DNA from: Diaporthe sp. PMI_573
Lineage: Eukaryota > Ascomycota > Sordariomycetes > Diaporthales > Diaporthaceae
Direction of reading: 5' to 3'
DNA length: 64,000 nucleotides
Assembly: GCA_021399435.1 (NCBI GenBank)
Contig: JAJTUP010000014.1
Location: 434,001-498,000 of the forward strand
Both the position numbers and the translations under genes were made by a program. The notes beneath the pieces are model-generated. The model had not been told where the DNA came from, made no database searches, and was given only the letters and a program-made list of their open reading frames with translations. Below are positions 11,497 through 23,424 of the stretch, one piece after another (within the stretch, counting starts at the first letter, position 1; every line of letters begins with the position of its first letter).

Positions 11497-12008
11497 AGTG
11501 GAAAACAGAATAAACATAGTATGACACATAGCCCAGGGTACTTACTTGATACAAGGCGAAAATGGGTACAAACCAACGCTCGCGCGTCTGCGTGTCTACA
11601 AGCGTTTATATTGAGTTTACTTAATGGTTGACGCGGAACATACTGACACAACCAGAATATTATAACGCAGAATATATATTTTCTGCTTGAATTAGCTTCA
11701 CTCTCCGCCCCACCACTATGCTGATAGTCACGTATTCACGAGGCTTCTCCTGGGAATTCCTATGCCGGTGGGCGTCCGCGGGCTCACCAGTTTCTGGGCG
11801 CTCTTCATCGGCTTTACCCCGTTGGTGGGGCCGTCCACACGTCAGAAGTGTCGTCAACAGCCGACGTGTCTTAATTGTCTGTGTTATCCAAACACCTTTC
11901 GATCTCTACAGTAAATCATTTCCTGGGCAGGAAAAGGCAGATTTCGATGCTCAGCTCCAGAACAACTGCATGTGAACATTCATTGGAGCGGTGAACTGTC
12001 ACTCGGGC
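11497..12008. other. Intergenic, no gene seen
   Basis: Contains the 3' flank of the Zn2Cys6 factor, an AT-rich core at about 11640-11710 and the promoter side of the ATP-grasp gene. No convincing ORF or RNA gene. Confidence 0.5.
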
Positions 12009-13464
12009 ATGGCCAGCGTCTCCATGTTCCGCACCGGCCCAAGCCTCCCGGCCGTCTGCCGTCAGGTGAGAGCTCAGGCGAGATGCTGCCGATGGAAAGT
12101 GCAAGCGGCGCGGTATTCCACGTCGCACACCATCAAGCCGACGGTGGCCGTCTTATACCAAGCTCTTGATCCGCCCATCATCGACGGCATCAAGAAGCCC
12201 AAGAAACCCAACGGTTCGTAAGCTGTGCCTAACTAGTCGACCAGTGACTTTGAACCTCCCCCCCCCCGTTAAATTGCCTGTACTCGTCTTAGCTAACCTT
12301 ATTTCAATCTCTCAGGATATAAGGATTCAGGGGCTGATATTGCGTACAATCTTCAGCAGAAAAAAAGCCTCGATGTCATCACACCAACCATTAATCCAGA
12401 CCCCACCAACGACGGGGACTGGACGTTCCCAGATACAGAAGACGGCATACTCGAGGCCATCGATAGGGGCGCGACCCACCTATGGGCCAACACCATCGTC
12501 TTTGCCTCACATCCCTTGCAGACCTCGACACAAATCGGCCAGAAGGCCGAAAGGCTTCGCGTCGTAGGCCAGAGCCCCCTCTGCGTGGATCGATACGACA
12601 ACAAGGACTGGGTGAACACGCTCCTGCGGAAATCCGGCGGTTTCACGATGCCACGCTCTTGGGCCCTACCCAAGGGGCCTTCCCCGAGCGCCGACGCCTT
12701 AAGAGACCTGCCGTACCCCGTCGTGGCGAAGCCGATCCGCGGCCGCGGGAGCCATGGCGTCAAGGTGTGCCGGAGCCCGGAGGAGCTGGCGGCGCATGCT
12801 CAGAGCCTCGCCGACGAGGACGCGGCCATGATGCTGGAGGAGTTCCTGCAGGGCGAGGAGGCGACCGTCACGGTCATGCCGCCCACGGCGGAGAAGAAGG
12901 GGTACTGGGCACTGCCTCTGGTCTCGCGCTTTAACCACCACGACGGCATTGCGCCGTACAATGGCACTGTTGCTGTTACGGCTAACTCCAGGGTCGTGCC
13001 TGGTTGTGAGAGAGACCCGATATGTGCCAGGTTCGTCACAATATTCTCCAGTTTGATCAGCTATCTTTGACACTGGGTACTGATTGACGAGGGCATCAGG
13101 GTGATGAGAGAGTCTGAGCGAGCTGCCGAGCTTCTCGGCGTGACTGCTCCAATCCGCATCGACGTGAGGCGTTACAGCGATTCCCCCGATTCGAGCTTCG
13201 CCCTTTTCGATGTGAACATGAAGCCGGTACGTTGCCCTTACTGGGAGTGATTGAGACTCGCGCGTGTAGTTCTGAGACTGACACTATCTTGACCAATAGA
13301 ACATGACTGGTCCAGGCAGACCCGGGCGTGACGACCAAGCCAGCCTCACTATGATGGCGGCCTCGGCCCTGGGCTGGGACTACAAGGAGCTCCTGAGGCA
13401 GATCCTTGCGACATCGAGCACTTTGGCGACATTGAGGGGGTTGAAGCCCAGGGAGATCCTGTAA
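12009..13464 (+). CDS. D-Ala-D-Ala ligase-like ATP-grasp protein, probably mitochondrial
   Basis: ATP-grasp enzyme, 403 residues in four exons: 12009-12213, 12316-13030, 13100-13226, 13300-13464. The first intron uses GTTCGT as donor rather than the nearby GTAAGC, because only that phase keeps PNGYKDSGADIAY open; this choice is less certain than the others. The N-terminus MASVSMFRTG...ARYSTS is rich in Arg, Ser and Ala without acids, like a mitochondrial presequence. ATP-binding motifs are PVVAKPIRGRGSHGV and MLEEFLQGEEATV; the C-terminal metal/phosphate segment is FDVNMKPNMTGPGRPGRDDQ, equivalent to the N-x-x-PG motif of D-Ala-D-Ala ligases. Fungi have no peptidoglycan, so the real reaction is unknown; another carboxylate-amine ligation is likely. 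Confidence 0.85.
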
Positions 13465-13549
13465 ATACGAGCATTAGAACACTGCATAATGTAGCATAGA
13501 AATTGGTTGTCTTACCTCATCTGAACACGGAAGGAGACTGTTCCGCCCT

Positions 13550-15653
13550 TCAGGTTGTTTGGCTGGGAGACCGGTCGATTACATTCGAAAATTCAGCCAC
13601 CTCCAGACTGTCGCGGTCGGAATCCTCCTCTCTAAGAACCGTTACCTCGCCCTTCTCGCGCAAGTGGCGACCTTCAATCAGGGGGAAAAGAGACGATTTC
13701 CACGCATACTGGCCGGTTCTGTGCGTCTCGTAGACCGTATTGGCCAAGAAGACAACCATAATCACTTCAAGTGCAACAGACAGAGCAAGCCAGGGCCAGT
13801 TGACTTGGATGTATACCTCGTCTCCGTAGGCTGTCCCGCTGAAGAGTTGGGACCGGACATCATCACATTCGACATCCCTGTTGCCATGTTCCGCAGGGTC
13901 ACCGGAATATCAGGTCTCGTGAAGAGAACCTGGATTAGCGCATTCTCAATGGTCATACCGGACGTTAGGCCATCCCTGGAAGTCGAAGGAGCCAGAACAT
14001 TGAAGAGAGCGTTGAAGATGCCGGTTTGATCTATAAAGTTCACGCCGAAGGTCCGATTGCCGGGAAAGTCATACCCATTTGGGACGGCATAGGTCGAGTG
14101 TCCGGCGTAGCCCTCCTCCTCTGCTGACAGCAGGGTCAACGGTGAAGTTGATATGTTGCCGGGTCTCAGCGTGCCGTTGGTGATGGCCCAGTCAGAGAGA
14201 ACATTGGCGCAGAGCGAAAACCCACACTCGTATGCCCGCAGAGCATCCATCCAGTTTCTGTCAAATCCATTCTCGGCATCATATACGGTTGTGTTGAAGA
14301 AAGCGAGCGCCAGATGCATGATGGCGGATGTATTACGGTTGAAGTCTGCGATGCTTGTGTTCACTAAAGTGTGAGAATACTGACCCGGGCCAGAGAGGTA
14401 GTCAAAGGCTCTTATTTCGAAGCCTGATGGCGTGGTGAAATTACACCGTGACGACGAATGCCAGAGCATTGTCCCTGGGGAGTACTCCTCGCATGTCCTC
14501 GTGACTTCGCTCGTAACGTCGGTGCAGCTCGAACAGACGCCTAAGGTAGTGAATTCTGGATAGGTACAGTTTGTAACCGAACAAGAAAATGGAGGGGAGT
14601 AAACTTGATCGAACACGCCGGAAATTGATGCCTGGGAGAGCAGAGGGTCGCGCGTGATGTCTGGCGGGTGGCAAAAAGTAAGTTATTAGAGCCTTGCATC
14701 CAAATCGGCTCAATTCGTGAAAGTTTAGGATCAAGATCGTAGTCTTCAGTCAACGCACCTGGTTCTGTTGCACCCCTCCACCCTTTGTTCCCGTAATCAT
14801 ACACCTGAGACCTTTTTACGAGCGCCTCTCCAGCTACCATGGTCTGTTTGGATGGAAAGGAGATGATCTGCTGGGCAAAGGGATCTAGTGCGACCGCTGC
14901 TATTGTGAGGACGCATCCAACGTAGGTAAGAAAGCCCAACGAGCCGTAGTTTCTTCCTTTCCAAATGAATGCCACCGAGCCTAGTGGACCACGACTGGCA
15001 TCATCGAAAGATTGCATGTGCATGGGCCTGAAGCGGATCAGTAGATATTTACAAGTGAAACGGCCTCTAGGGACTGACCTTGCTGTATCTCTAAGTATAT
15101 GTAACCATTTCAACTGACTAATACTTTCCCCGACTGGGAGCATCATTGCTGCCTTGCCCAGAGTTGACAATGTGGATATCACTGTGTTTGGTGAAAGAGC
15201 CATTTTCGACGTCCAGGTGGAGAGCAACATGCCGTTAATATTGTTCAGTGTAATGGTGATACCGACTAGGAATGCGATGCTTAATAAACCCCACAGGATT
15301 TCCTTCCACCACCCTCTGCGGCAGGAATGGGGTGGACGGAGATGATTTTCGAACACTGGTGGGGAGTATAGTCCAATGGTTTGACTTTGGTGTCCCAGAG
15401 AGGATGTTGAAATTTCCTTCCGCGGCCTCTGTTGCGACGAGAACTCGGAAGACTCATCGTGTGGCATATGATCACAAGAAGTTAAGGACTGAGTCCGATC
15501 AAATATGTCTGACGGCACACCAGGTGTTGGGTATATGGTCTGGTTGGTGATTTGATGAGCATCATCTCGTCCAGTGTTTCGACTCGAATCAGAGCCTGGT
15601 GATGCATCTCGATGAGGTAGGAGCTGCTGCGTGGTGGATTCAAGTCTTGACAT
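13550..15653 (-). CDS. DUF3176 membrane protein with apparent frameshift
   Basis: Fungal membrane protein of unknown function with the DUF3176 pattern. Exons (minus): 15653-15079, 15027-14759, 14660-13550. A disordered N-terminus of about 110 residues precedes a transmembrane segment (ILWGLLSIAFLVGITITL), the hallmark FDDASRGPLGS, a second hydrophobic segment (FLTYVGCVLTIAAVALD), a Cys-rich extracellular region with many NxS/T sites and a C-terminal helix (WPWLALSVALEVIMVVFLA). The first intron is 51 nt, in frame and free of stops; the second is 98 nt. At about 13836-13840 the frame must slip by one base (one base missing) to join ...MMSGPNSSA to GTAYGDEVYIQVNW, which is conserved. Length would be about 651 residues. 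Assembly error or recent decay. Confidence 0.8.
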
Positions 15654-16695
15654 GTCGACGGCCCAGTCAGAAATGCCTGCTATATCCTACAATAATAATA
15701 ATAATGATAATTTGTGTTATGAGAACTTGGGCAACTGAGTTGTAATAACAAAAGCAAGCACCAGACATAGCAGCACTGATTCCAGTGTCGGGCCCTTCCA
15801 TGTTTTAAACCAGCCTTGGAGGAGTTGAGAAGCACTGCAGTAGGCATCAGGGCAAAGTACCACTGCAGGAGGATGGGCCTTACTACGCCCCCAAGAGATC
15901 TACACGTTACCCTATAAGCTTACTTTGCGTCATTCGGCCCCCAAGAGGGATTATGCACATTAGTTTCCAATTTGACACATTTTCCTTCTGTGCTAACACC
16001 TGACCTTTCATTTGTTGTGATTGACAGACTGTTGCAAAAATGTAGTCTGTCATGCAGGTACTGATGGGGACTCCGTTGTCCACGAGCTCATTTAGATTAA
16101 CTCAAAAGGTCTTAGGCAAAGAAACACAAATGAGACAGAGAGTAGAGATCAACTTGGTGTACTTTATTCATGCCTTATTACCATGAATTTTCTGTTACAC
16201 GTTGCCTGGGTGTAGTGTCATGGTTGTTACACACCCGGGCAGTCCAGGGTGGGGCCACCAGTACCACTCAACAGGCCATAGCTGAGCAATCTGACAAGGC
16301 AGACTTGACTGAATTATGCAGGCTGGGCTGCAATTGGATATGAATGGATTATAGCTTGGTGAAATGTGTGTTATTCCCGGGATTGTGAGCTAGGTAAGTT
16401 GCGGGCAAGAGGGATCATCCGACTATCGGACTGTTGCATCCAAGTGCCGCGGCAATAGACGTCACTACAACCCTATACAGATTCCTAGTGTCTAAAGTTT
16501 GATGGAAGATGGCCGAGGGTAAAATCCTTTTGTGGAGGCTCGGGAGTCCCAAGCGGGGAAGTGAAGAGTATAAAAAAGATATGAGATCACAACACCAAGG
16601 TTCCGGATTCGCAGTTATTTCCCATGTCTGGATAATTTCCATCCTCTGATCCGCGAGGGTTTCCAAAATAATTCGACCCTAGCAACACCACCATC
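15654..16695. other. Intergenic with promoter of the amidohydrolase
   Basis: No gene seen. Short AAT repeats occur at about 15688-15712. The rest is AT-rich. A TATA-like element lies near the right end. Confidence 0.5.
16569..16576 (+). promoter_or_regulatory. TATA-like element
   Basis: TATAAAAA about 125 nt upstream of the amidohydrolase ATG at 16696. Distance and sequence fit a fungal TATA box with a leader of roughly 90 nt; not confirmed. Confidence 0.4.
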
Positions 16696-17955
16696 ATGAC
16701 CTACATAGTAAAAGTAATATCAGTCGTGGGCTGGGTTCTCGGCTTCACGGCCACAGCGCGGAGATTGCCTGCAGGATCTTGGTCTGTCCATTTGCGAGAA
16801 GAGTGCCAGTCAGCCTTGAATATCTAATGAATCGAGACAGGGACTCTCATATTCACATAATAGATCCTGAGAATTTTCCTTTGGACCCCGACAGAGGTAT
16901 GATCAGACTTACATGAATATCCATGAGCCCCTTCAGACTCTTCACCCACGACCTGCACAATACGATACTGATCCCTCTATCTCGACACAGACTACACCCC
17001 CAAAGCGGCAAGCATTGCCAATGCAACAGATTTTGAGACAAGCCTCGGTATCGATCACGCATGCATTGTGTTGCCCAGTATATATGGCACCAACAACTCA
17101 ATCCTCGTTGATGCCCTGCGCCAATTCAATGGCTCATACCGCGGTGTGGCCGTCATTGACCCAGATAATATCACCAACACGACTCTGGATACGTTTCAGG
17201 AGGCTGGTGTTCGGGGCTGTAAGCAGTAGATTTTGTCCCCAGATGTCTTTCGTCACCTTGTTTCACAACCTGTGTTGGGATATGGGATTTTTTTTAACAA
17301 AATCTCAAGCACAAGAAAAGCGCCGGGGCCTACGCTAGATTTTCAAAGATGCGCTCAAGCTAACCAAAAGACTGCAGTACGGGTGAACCTCGATAGTCAA
17401 AACAAGACAGATGTTTCCGAGGTCGTTCGCAAGAACACAGATGTGGCGAAACAGATGAACTGGGTTTTGCAGCTCTACACGCCTCTCTCATCCCTGACGT
17501 ACCTACATGACTACATCGTTGACTCCGGCGTCACGTTCGCGTTCGATCACTTCGGGCACACCCTGGTCGGGTCCAAAACCAACGTGAGCATGAACACGTA
17601 CGATCCGTACCGGACACTAGGCTTCCGGGAGTTGATCGACCTTGTCCAAAGAAAAATCATGTTCGTCAAGATCTCAGGACCTTACCGGGACTCCAACCAG
17701 GCGCCGCTGTATGAGGATATGCGCGTGGTGGCCGAGACTATCATCAATGCAGGTCCGGACATGGTCGTGTATGGGAGTGATTGGCCGCATACCCCCCAGA
17801 CGGTTGGGGATCGACTCCAGGTGCAGGACTTCCAGGATATCAACGATGCTGCTCTCGTCGAGATCACAAAGGATTGGGCTGGGAGCGACGCACAGATTCA
17901 GAGGCTTTTTGTGGATAACCCCAGGCGTCTGTGGCAGTGGTATGAGGACTCTTAG
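16696..17955 (+). CDS. Secreted amidohydrolase-2 family metal-dependent hydrolase
   Basis: TIM-barrel hydrolase of the amidohydrolase_2 family (relatives include 2-pyrone-4,6-dicarboxylate lactonase and ACMSD). Four exons, 16696-16781, 16841-16896, 16991-17218 and 17378-17955, give 315 residues. Splicing restores LPAGSWDSHIHIIDPENFPL, with the first metal site in DSHIH, then DHACIVLPSIYGTNNS, RVNLD, FAFDHFGH and the active-site aspartate in YGSDWPHT. The N-terminus MTYIVKVISVVGWVLGFTATA looks like a signal peptide, which is unusual for this mostly cytosolic family. The ATG has good context (CACCATCATG). The third intron is long for this window (159 nt) and includes a T run. Substrate unknown, perhaps a plant-derived lactone. 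Confidence 0.87.
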
Positions 17956-18511
17956 ACAGACGGTGACCTCTCTCTAATGGGATAGGACGGGAGGGTTGAT
18001 TGCCTGGTATTTTCAACTTGGACAACTTGGCGCCGTTGGCATTGCCTACACGGACATGGGGCGTCGTGCTTGTGGGGGCACGTCGATCAAAGGCTTAGTT
18101 ACTTGTGTATAGGCACGAATTAAGGAGATCCTATATAATCAGATGTGAGTTGCCTTGGAGATTCAACATTCTAGCCAGCTCGTTTAAAATAGTTATGTGG
18201 AAACGGCATGTCATTGGGTTGTTGAACTGCCCAGAGAGCACTGAGGCGTTTGAGAGGGAAGTTCGGGAGCCCCCCCCACACAGGTGGGGTGGACTAGCTG
18301 GGTTAGGGTACTCCCACTCCCGCCTCCCGAGCTGCCAGTGGAGCTTTTTCGACGGGTGTTGGAGCTTCCCTCTGTTTCCATTCCATCCACAAAGCGCAAG
18401 CGCGGCAGAAGAAGCACACAACAACGCGACGTGTCTGACCTCGATCGCATCAACCAGTTTCACATCAAGCAGGGTTGCCCACATCGACGCGATCGATTCG
18501 CGTGAGTCACA
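17956..18511. other. Intergenic, no gene seen
   Basis: 3' flank of the amidohydrolase and promoter/leader of Arp4. A C-rich run at about 18271-18279 and a pyrimidine-rich stretch precede the Arp4 start. Confidence 0.5.
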
Positions 18512-19994
18512 ATGGCTTCTCAACAGCCACTCTCCTCGTCGCAGCAGCCGGCTGACGTCTACGGCGGTGGTGGGTTGTGACCTTTGCGCATGGCGCAACA
18601 TCCCTTCTTGGAGTTCAATTCCCTGACATTGGCATTGCTGCCTTACAGATGAGATCTCTGCCCTCGTACTCGACCCCGGCTACTGCCACACCCGCGCCGG
18701 CTTTGCAGGCGAAGATGTCCCCAAATGCGTCCTTCCCTCATTCTACAGCCGCATCGATGGAAAGCTGGCGTTCGGCGACGAGTGCATACGCCCGCGCGAG
18801 CACCTTGAGCTGCATAACTACATGAATACGAAGTCTGAAGTGGAAGACTGGGATATCGCACCCAAACTATGGGAGAACATGCTTGTCCACCGACTGAACC
18901 CGACGCAGCCAACGCCGCCTTCGAAGAACGGCTTGAACGATGCGAACAAGGATAGCGAAGGCGATGTTGCGATGGAAGAAGCCGAAAACCAGGAGGAGCA
19001 AGAGAAGGCGCTGTACGAGAATCCAATCTTGCTGACGGAGCCAGCGACCAACCCGCCTAAGAACCGAGAGAAATCCATGGAGGTGCTGTTTGAGACCTTT
19101 GGAACACCAGCCGCCTGGCTCAGCAGGACGCCCGTACTTTCAGCATTCGCGGCAGGGAAGGCAACGGCTCTGGTGATTGAAGTTGGCGGGGCAAGCACCT
19201 CTGTCACGGCGGTGCATGATGGTATGGCGCTAAAGAAGTCGGCCGTTCAGTCCTCAGCAGGTGGTCTATGGCTGTCGCAGCAGATTCGCACCATGTGGGA
19301 GGCCAACGATCCGAAGATCGACACTGTCCCAACGTTCATGATCGAGAACAAGACCCAGGTGGATGCTCAACAACCGCCGAACGTCAGGCTCAAGAACTTC
19401 CCCTTCCCGATCCACGACTCCTTCCGCCGCTACGAGGAAGAGCGACTGTTGACTGAGTTCAAGGAGTCAGTGGTCGAGGTATGGAAGGGTCCCGGGCGCT
19501 ACGTGGCCCCCGGGAACGAGGACTTCATCAAGTCGCAACCGGGCCGTGTATTTGAGATGCCTGATGGTTACAATCAGATGTGGCGGGAACAGCGGTTCAA
19601 GTGCTCGGAGGGAATGTGGGACGAGACAGCAGCGTACCACGTTTCGGAGGAGCATTTCCGCCTCGCCAAGAACCAGACGATACCGGGATTGATCAAGCAG
19701 AGCCTGGACCTGGTGGACGTGGACCTGAGGCCCCACCTTCTAGGCAACATTGTCGTCACTGGAGCCACCAGCCTGCTGAACGGGTTCAATGACAGGCTCA
19801 ACAACGAGCTCAACCAGATGTACCCCGGCATGAAGATCAAGCTGCACGCGGCTGGGCTGACGAGCGAGCGCCGTTTCGGAGCCTGGGTCGGCGGAAGCAT
19901 CCTGGGCAGCCTGGGGAGTTTCCACCAGATGTGGATCTCGCGCAAGGAGTGGGAGGAAATTGGACCCAGCGTCGTCGAGAAGCGCTGCAAGTAG
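18512..19994 (+). CDS. arp4: Actin-related protein 4 (INO80/SWR1/NuA4 subunit)
   Basis: Nuclear actin-fold protein shared by the INO80 and SWR1 remodellers and the NuA4 acetyltransferase. Exons 18512-18569 and 18649-19994, 467 residues; the 79-nt intron (GTGGGT ... CCTTACAG) interrupts the actin-like start VYGG/DEISALVLDPGYCHTRAGFAGED. Further actin-fold features are ATALVIEVGGASTSVTAVHDG (second phosphate loop) and NIVVTGATSLLNGF near the C-terminus. An Arp4-type acidic insert (about residues 110-140, rich in Glu/Asp) sits between subdomains. The initiator ATG has good context. The closest alternative would be another nuclear Arp, but the N-terminal sequence fits Arp4 best. Confidence 0.9.
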
Positions 19995-20219
19995 TGAGTG
20001 CGGTCTCCATGTATAGGAGAAAAACGTGATGCGAAGATTTTGGTGTCAATTTTGGTAAATGTGCTGTGGTCCAGAATGGGATGGGCGTCTGGAGTTGGCA
20101 GATGGTCTGCTGGCTGGCGGCAGGATCAAAAGCTGGGCAGGACAGCTCCTCGGAAAGCTAGTCGTTTGTACAAAAAGAAAATGGAACATTAATCTAGATC
20201 AATTTTCTTGCATCTATCC

Positions 20220-21770
20220 TCACCATCCATTCCACCTTTGCCATACATCGACCACCTCGTCCTCCTTCCCCGTTCTCCTGCTATCAACCACCAGATAGTG
20301 GTCGTACCCAGCACCGGCGATACAAGCGTGATTCGGCCATATCCTGACCCTCTGCCCGAACCTCAACGGCACCTCGGCCTCCCTCGCCCCCTTCCACGAG
20401 AGGACGCCATGCTCCTGGCTGATCTTGCCCACCTGCCAGCCCCGGTGGACAGCAGGGAAGTCCCGAGGTGCCGGGTCGGACTTCTCGAGCCCCGCCTCGC
20501 CCCAGGGGGCCACGACGCCCCAGCCGGCGTAGTGGCCCTCGCCGTCCTCCTTGCAGGGCTCGCGCCCGAGGGCCAGCGACCCGGCGTTGACGAGCGCCTC
20601 GGTGGACCCGCCCTCGCCGCGGCCCTCGTACAGCGACGCCACCTCCGCCACGACCGTGATGGCGATGTCGCCGCTGCTCAGCAGCGAGCCGTCGCGCGCG
20701 TGGGTCGCGAGCTGCTGGATGTCCAGGGTCGGGTAGACGCCGGCGTGGACCTCGAGGGCTAGGCCGTCGCCCTTGAGCGTGCTGATCAGGGCCGACAGGC
20801 TGGCCACGCGGGCGCGGGTCTCGCCTTCTCCGCCCCCTGCTCCTCCTGAGGTGATGTCCGGGTGCTGCAGCGCCGTCGCCGTCGGGGTGGCACCCACGGA
20901 CAGGACGAGCTCGTGGCCGGGGCTCTCGGCGCGGATCTCCTTCGCGACGCTGGCCAAGGTGGCGAACTCCTCGGTCAGGTACATGAGGGCGTCCCAGTCC
21001 TTGCGGGTGTAGTACGACTGCCCCGCGTGGGCGTACAGCCCGTGAAGGACGCATGACCCTTCCGCCTCGGATGCGAGGATCGCCTTGAGCAGGGACTGGT
21101 AGGTTGGGGTGCCCGGGATGGCGCCTGCGCGGTTGTAGTTGACGTCGATCTTGAGGAAGGCGCGGGGCTTGTTGCCTCCGGACTGGGACTTGAGATCGGC
21201 TAGGAGTGGGACCTGGGCTGGGTTGTCGATCATGAGGGACACAGCGTCGGGCCCCAGGTCCTTGGAGATTGCGGCGAGGCGGGAGACTGCGGACGGGAAG
21301 AGGGGGAATGCGAAGAGGACCTTCTGGGAGTTAGGCTGGCAAGTTCAAATTGAGGGGTTTCTTTCTGCTGTAGATACTCACGTTCACATTGCGTCCCTTG
21401 TTTTGGAAGTCCTTCAACACGGGAGCAATCTTCTCTGCCTCGAGGACGGTCGAGACGATGATGTTGGCCGGTGTCTTGGAGTGCTCACCGACTTGAAGCC
21501 GTGTGAGCTCCTCCGTCTGTGCAGGAACCGGTCAGCCGCCATGATGTCCCAGACAAGTCCACCTCGGGAACGAGGGCACGAGAGACTGACCTTGTGAGTC
21601 TTGATATGGGCTCGCCATCCAATGCCGTTCTTGTCGGCTGCATCGATCATCCGCTGGCAGTTGACCTCGAGCTTGGCGAGGTCTAGGACGATGCTGGGAG
21701 TTGGAACCTCATGGAGGGTCTTCCCTACAAAGCGCTCTTGAAGAGCGGTCTTGGAGGCTGTTGCCGACAT
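20220..21770 (-). CDS. dsd1: D-serine ammonia-lyase, DSD1 type (alanine-racemase fold)
   Basis: PLP- and zinc-dependent fold-type III enzyme that converts D-serine to pyruvate and ammonia. Exons (minus) 21770-21591, 21516-21382 and 21323-20220 give 472 residues with two canonical introns (73 and 58 nt). N-terminal TPSIVLDLAKLEVNCQRM and WRAHIKTHK carry the PLP lysine (HIKTHK), followed by KIDVNYNRAGA and YAHAGQSY. The C-terminal zinc ligand motif reads PNHACIAGAGYDHYLVVDS (His and Cys of HAC). The usual start is taken as MSATASKTAL; an in-frame upstream ATG nine codons earlier (21797) is less likely. The gene is very GC-rich, so long open frames on the other strands are shadows. Confidence 0.9.
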
Positions 21771-23424
21771 GATGAGTTGTTGTCGCGAGCAAATCACGTT
21801 CTACTGAGCCTGGTTAGTATCGTGTTCTGCTGAACGGGGTTTGAGGTGGTCACCTGCCACTGGCTTGGGCTCACTGAGGCTTCACGACTCAGGACTTGGA
21901 CAGGTTTCTCTGCTTCGACAGGACAGATAATTGGCCAGTTCTTATGATGCCGACGGTGTTGTAGGTTTGTTCATCCACGAATAAAGAGCTGCTCATTTGC
22001 GCATTTACCAGAAGCGCCATTTAATTACGGAAGACCCTTTTGCAAGTCAGTCAGTCCCAGGACGACGATATCGGACTCGTTAGTCAACTCCACATGATAA
22101 GGGCGTGTCAGACCGACACTGAGGCGGCAACAGACGGGCAATGACAGTTCCGCATCACGTCACAGAACGGTGGTGTTGAGGCCAGGCCAACACGTTGGAA
22201 TTCTCCAGATCTGAGGGTCTATAAGCCACAGACATGGCGCACGGAAATGCCAGGTGCCCAAGATTTCACATTCGCGGGTCTCAAACAGAATTACAGCAGG
22301 CTACTCACCAGCAGGTTATCTATGTCTGAGTGTGCTTATGACAGAACAGAAAGATCTAGCGCCTTACTGGTGGTGAGTGATGAGTTTGGTGTTCATGTTG
22401 AGACAGCTAACTTGAGGCCGATGTACATGGCTCCGGACTAGTGATTGTCCGGTGGCAGTCGTGCAGCAGGCCCCCGAGGCACCATGGCATCCGCCCTTGT
22501 TCTGCGGCACTCAGCAGGTTGCTCGTGACTCGAGCCATGTGTAGGAGACATGAATGAAAGACAACAAGTTGCTTCGAAGTCTATGGACACAGCTCCCAGG
22601 CTAGCCACGTTCTTGATGGTGCAGGGCCAAGCGCTGCTCGGTATCAAACATACCATCATCAATCAACATGCCCGCAGAATGGTGATGAGTAAAATCACAC
22701 AGAAGAAGAGCAAATCTTCCTACCAAGACTTTACAGCAGTGAGGTCCGCCTCAGCTCGCATCATCCCATGTCTTTCACGTGTCTGCAGAGAGCAACCAGA
22801 CCCCAGACTCTGGTGTCTCGATGGCCTTCTCGAGCGGGGTTGGCCCGTGCACCTCCGCGTCGTCCCACCCTCGGTACGTACCCGCTCATTTTAGCGTTCT
22901 GCTCCTCAATCAAATGCGGCTCTCATGTCGGGGCAGGCTCCTGCATCTCATGTCACTTCACCGACACCAACTTCCCCCCAAAGTTCCCACCTCCGCCCCG
23001 GTCGAAGGGTGTACAGGCAACTTTACGACATTCTTTTCCTAACACGACCAGACTCTTGCCCCCGCGACAGACAAACGGCAAGCAGCGAGCAACGAGCGGC
23101 GAAGCAGCTTCCCCGTCGGATCCCACACGGTCGCAGTCACCGCCGTCGCGACACGCCGCAGCCAGCCCCCGTCTCGATCCAGGCCGACACGACTGCGACT
23201 CTCGTTCTTCTCGCTGCGCACAGCACCCACCAGATCTTTCATCGGCGACTACACTGCTCGTACCTACTGGCATGACCTGAGCCTTTGCCGCGACGCGCGA
23301 CGCGACGTTGCGAGGTCGTTGGAGGCCGCCGCACCGCCAACACCTCTGAGCATCGGAGCACTTCACACCCGCTCCCACTCCCAGCTCCGACTTGTTCGGC
23401 CCGACCTGGATATAGATCCCCACC
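21771..23424. other. Intergenic between dsd1 and taf1
   Basis: Divergent spacer of about 1.65 kb. No gene recognised. The last 500 nt before TAF1 are rich in C on the plus strand and probably form its promoter and leader. Confidence 0.5.

Noticed and set aside
12214..12222. GTAAGC as donor of the first intron in the ATP-grasp gene
   Set aside because: It has a better consensus than GTTCGT, but its phase cannot join to any acceptor that keeps YKDSGADIAYNL open.
13836..13866. 28-nt intron as the explanation for the DUF3176 frame change
   Set aside because: Too short for any known fungal spliceosomal intron and without a branch site; a one-base lesion is simpler.
20284..21054. 256-codon minus-strand frame and several plus-strand frames over the D-serine ammonia-lyase gene
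   Set aside because: Arg/Pro-rich shadow frames of a very GC-rich exon; the DSD1 frame carries all family motifs.
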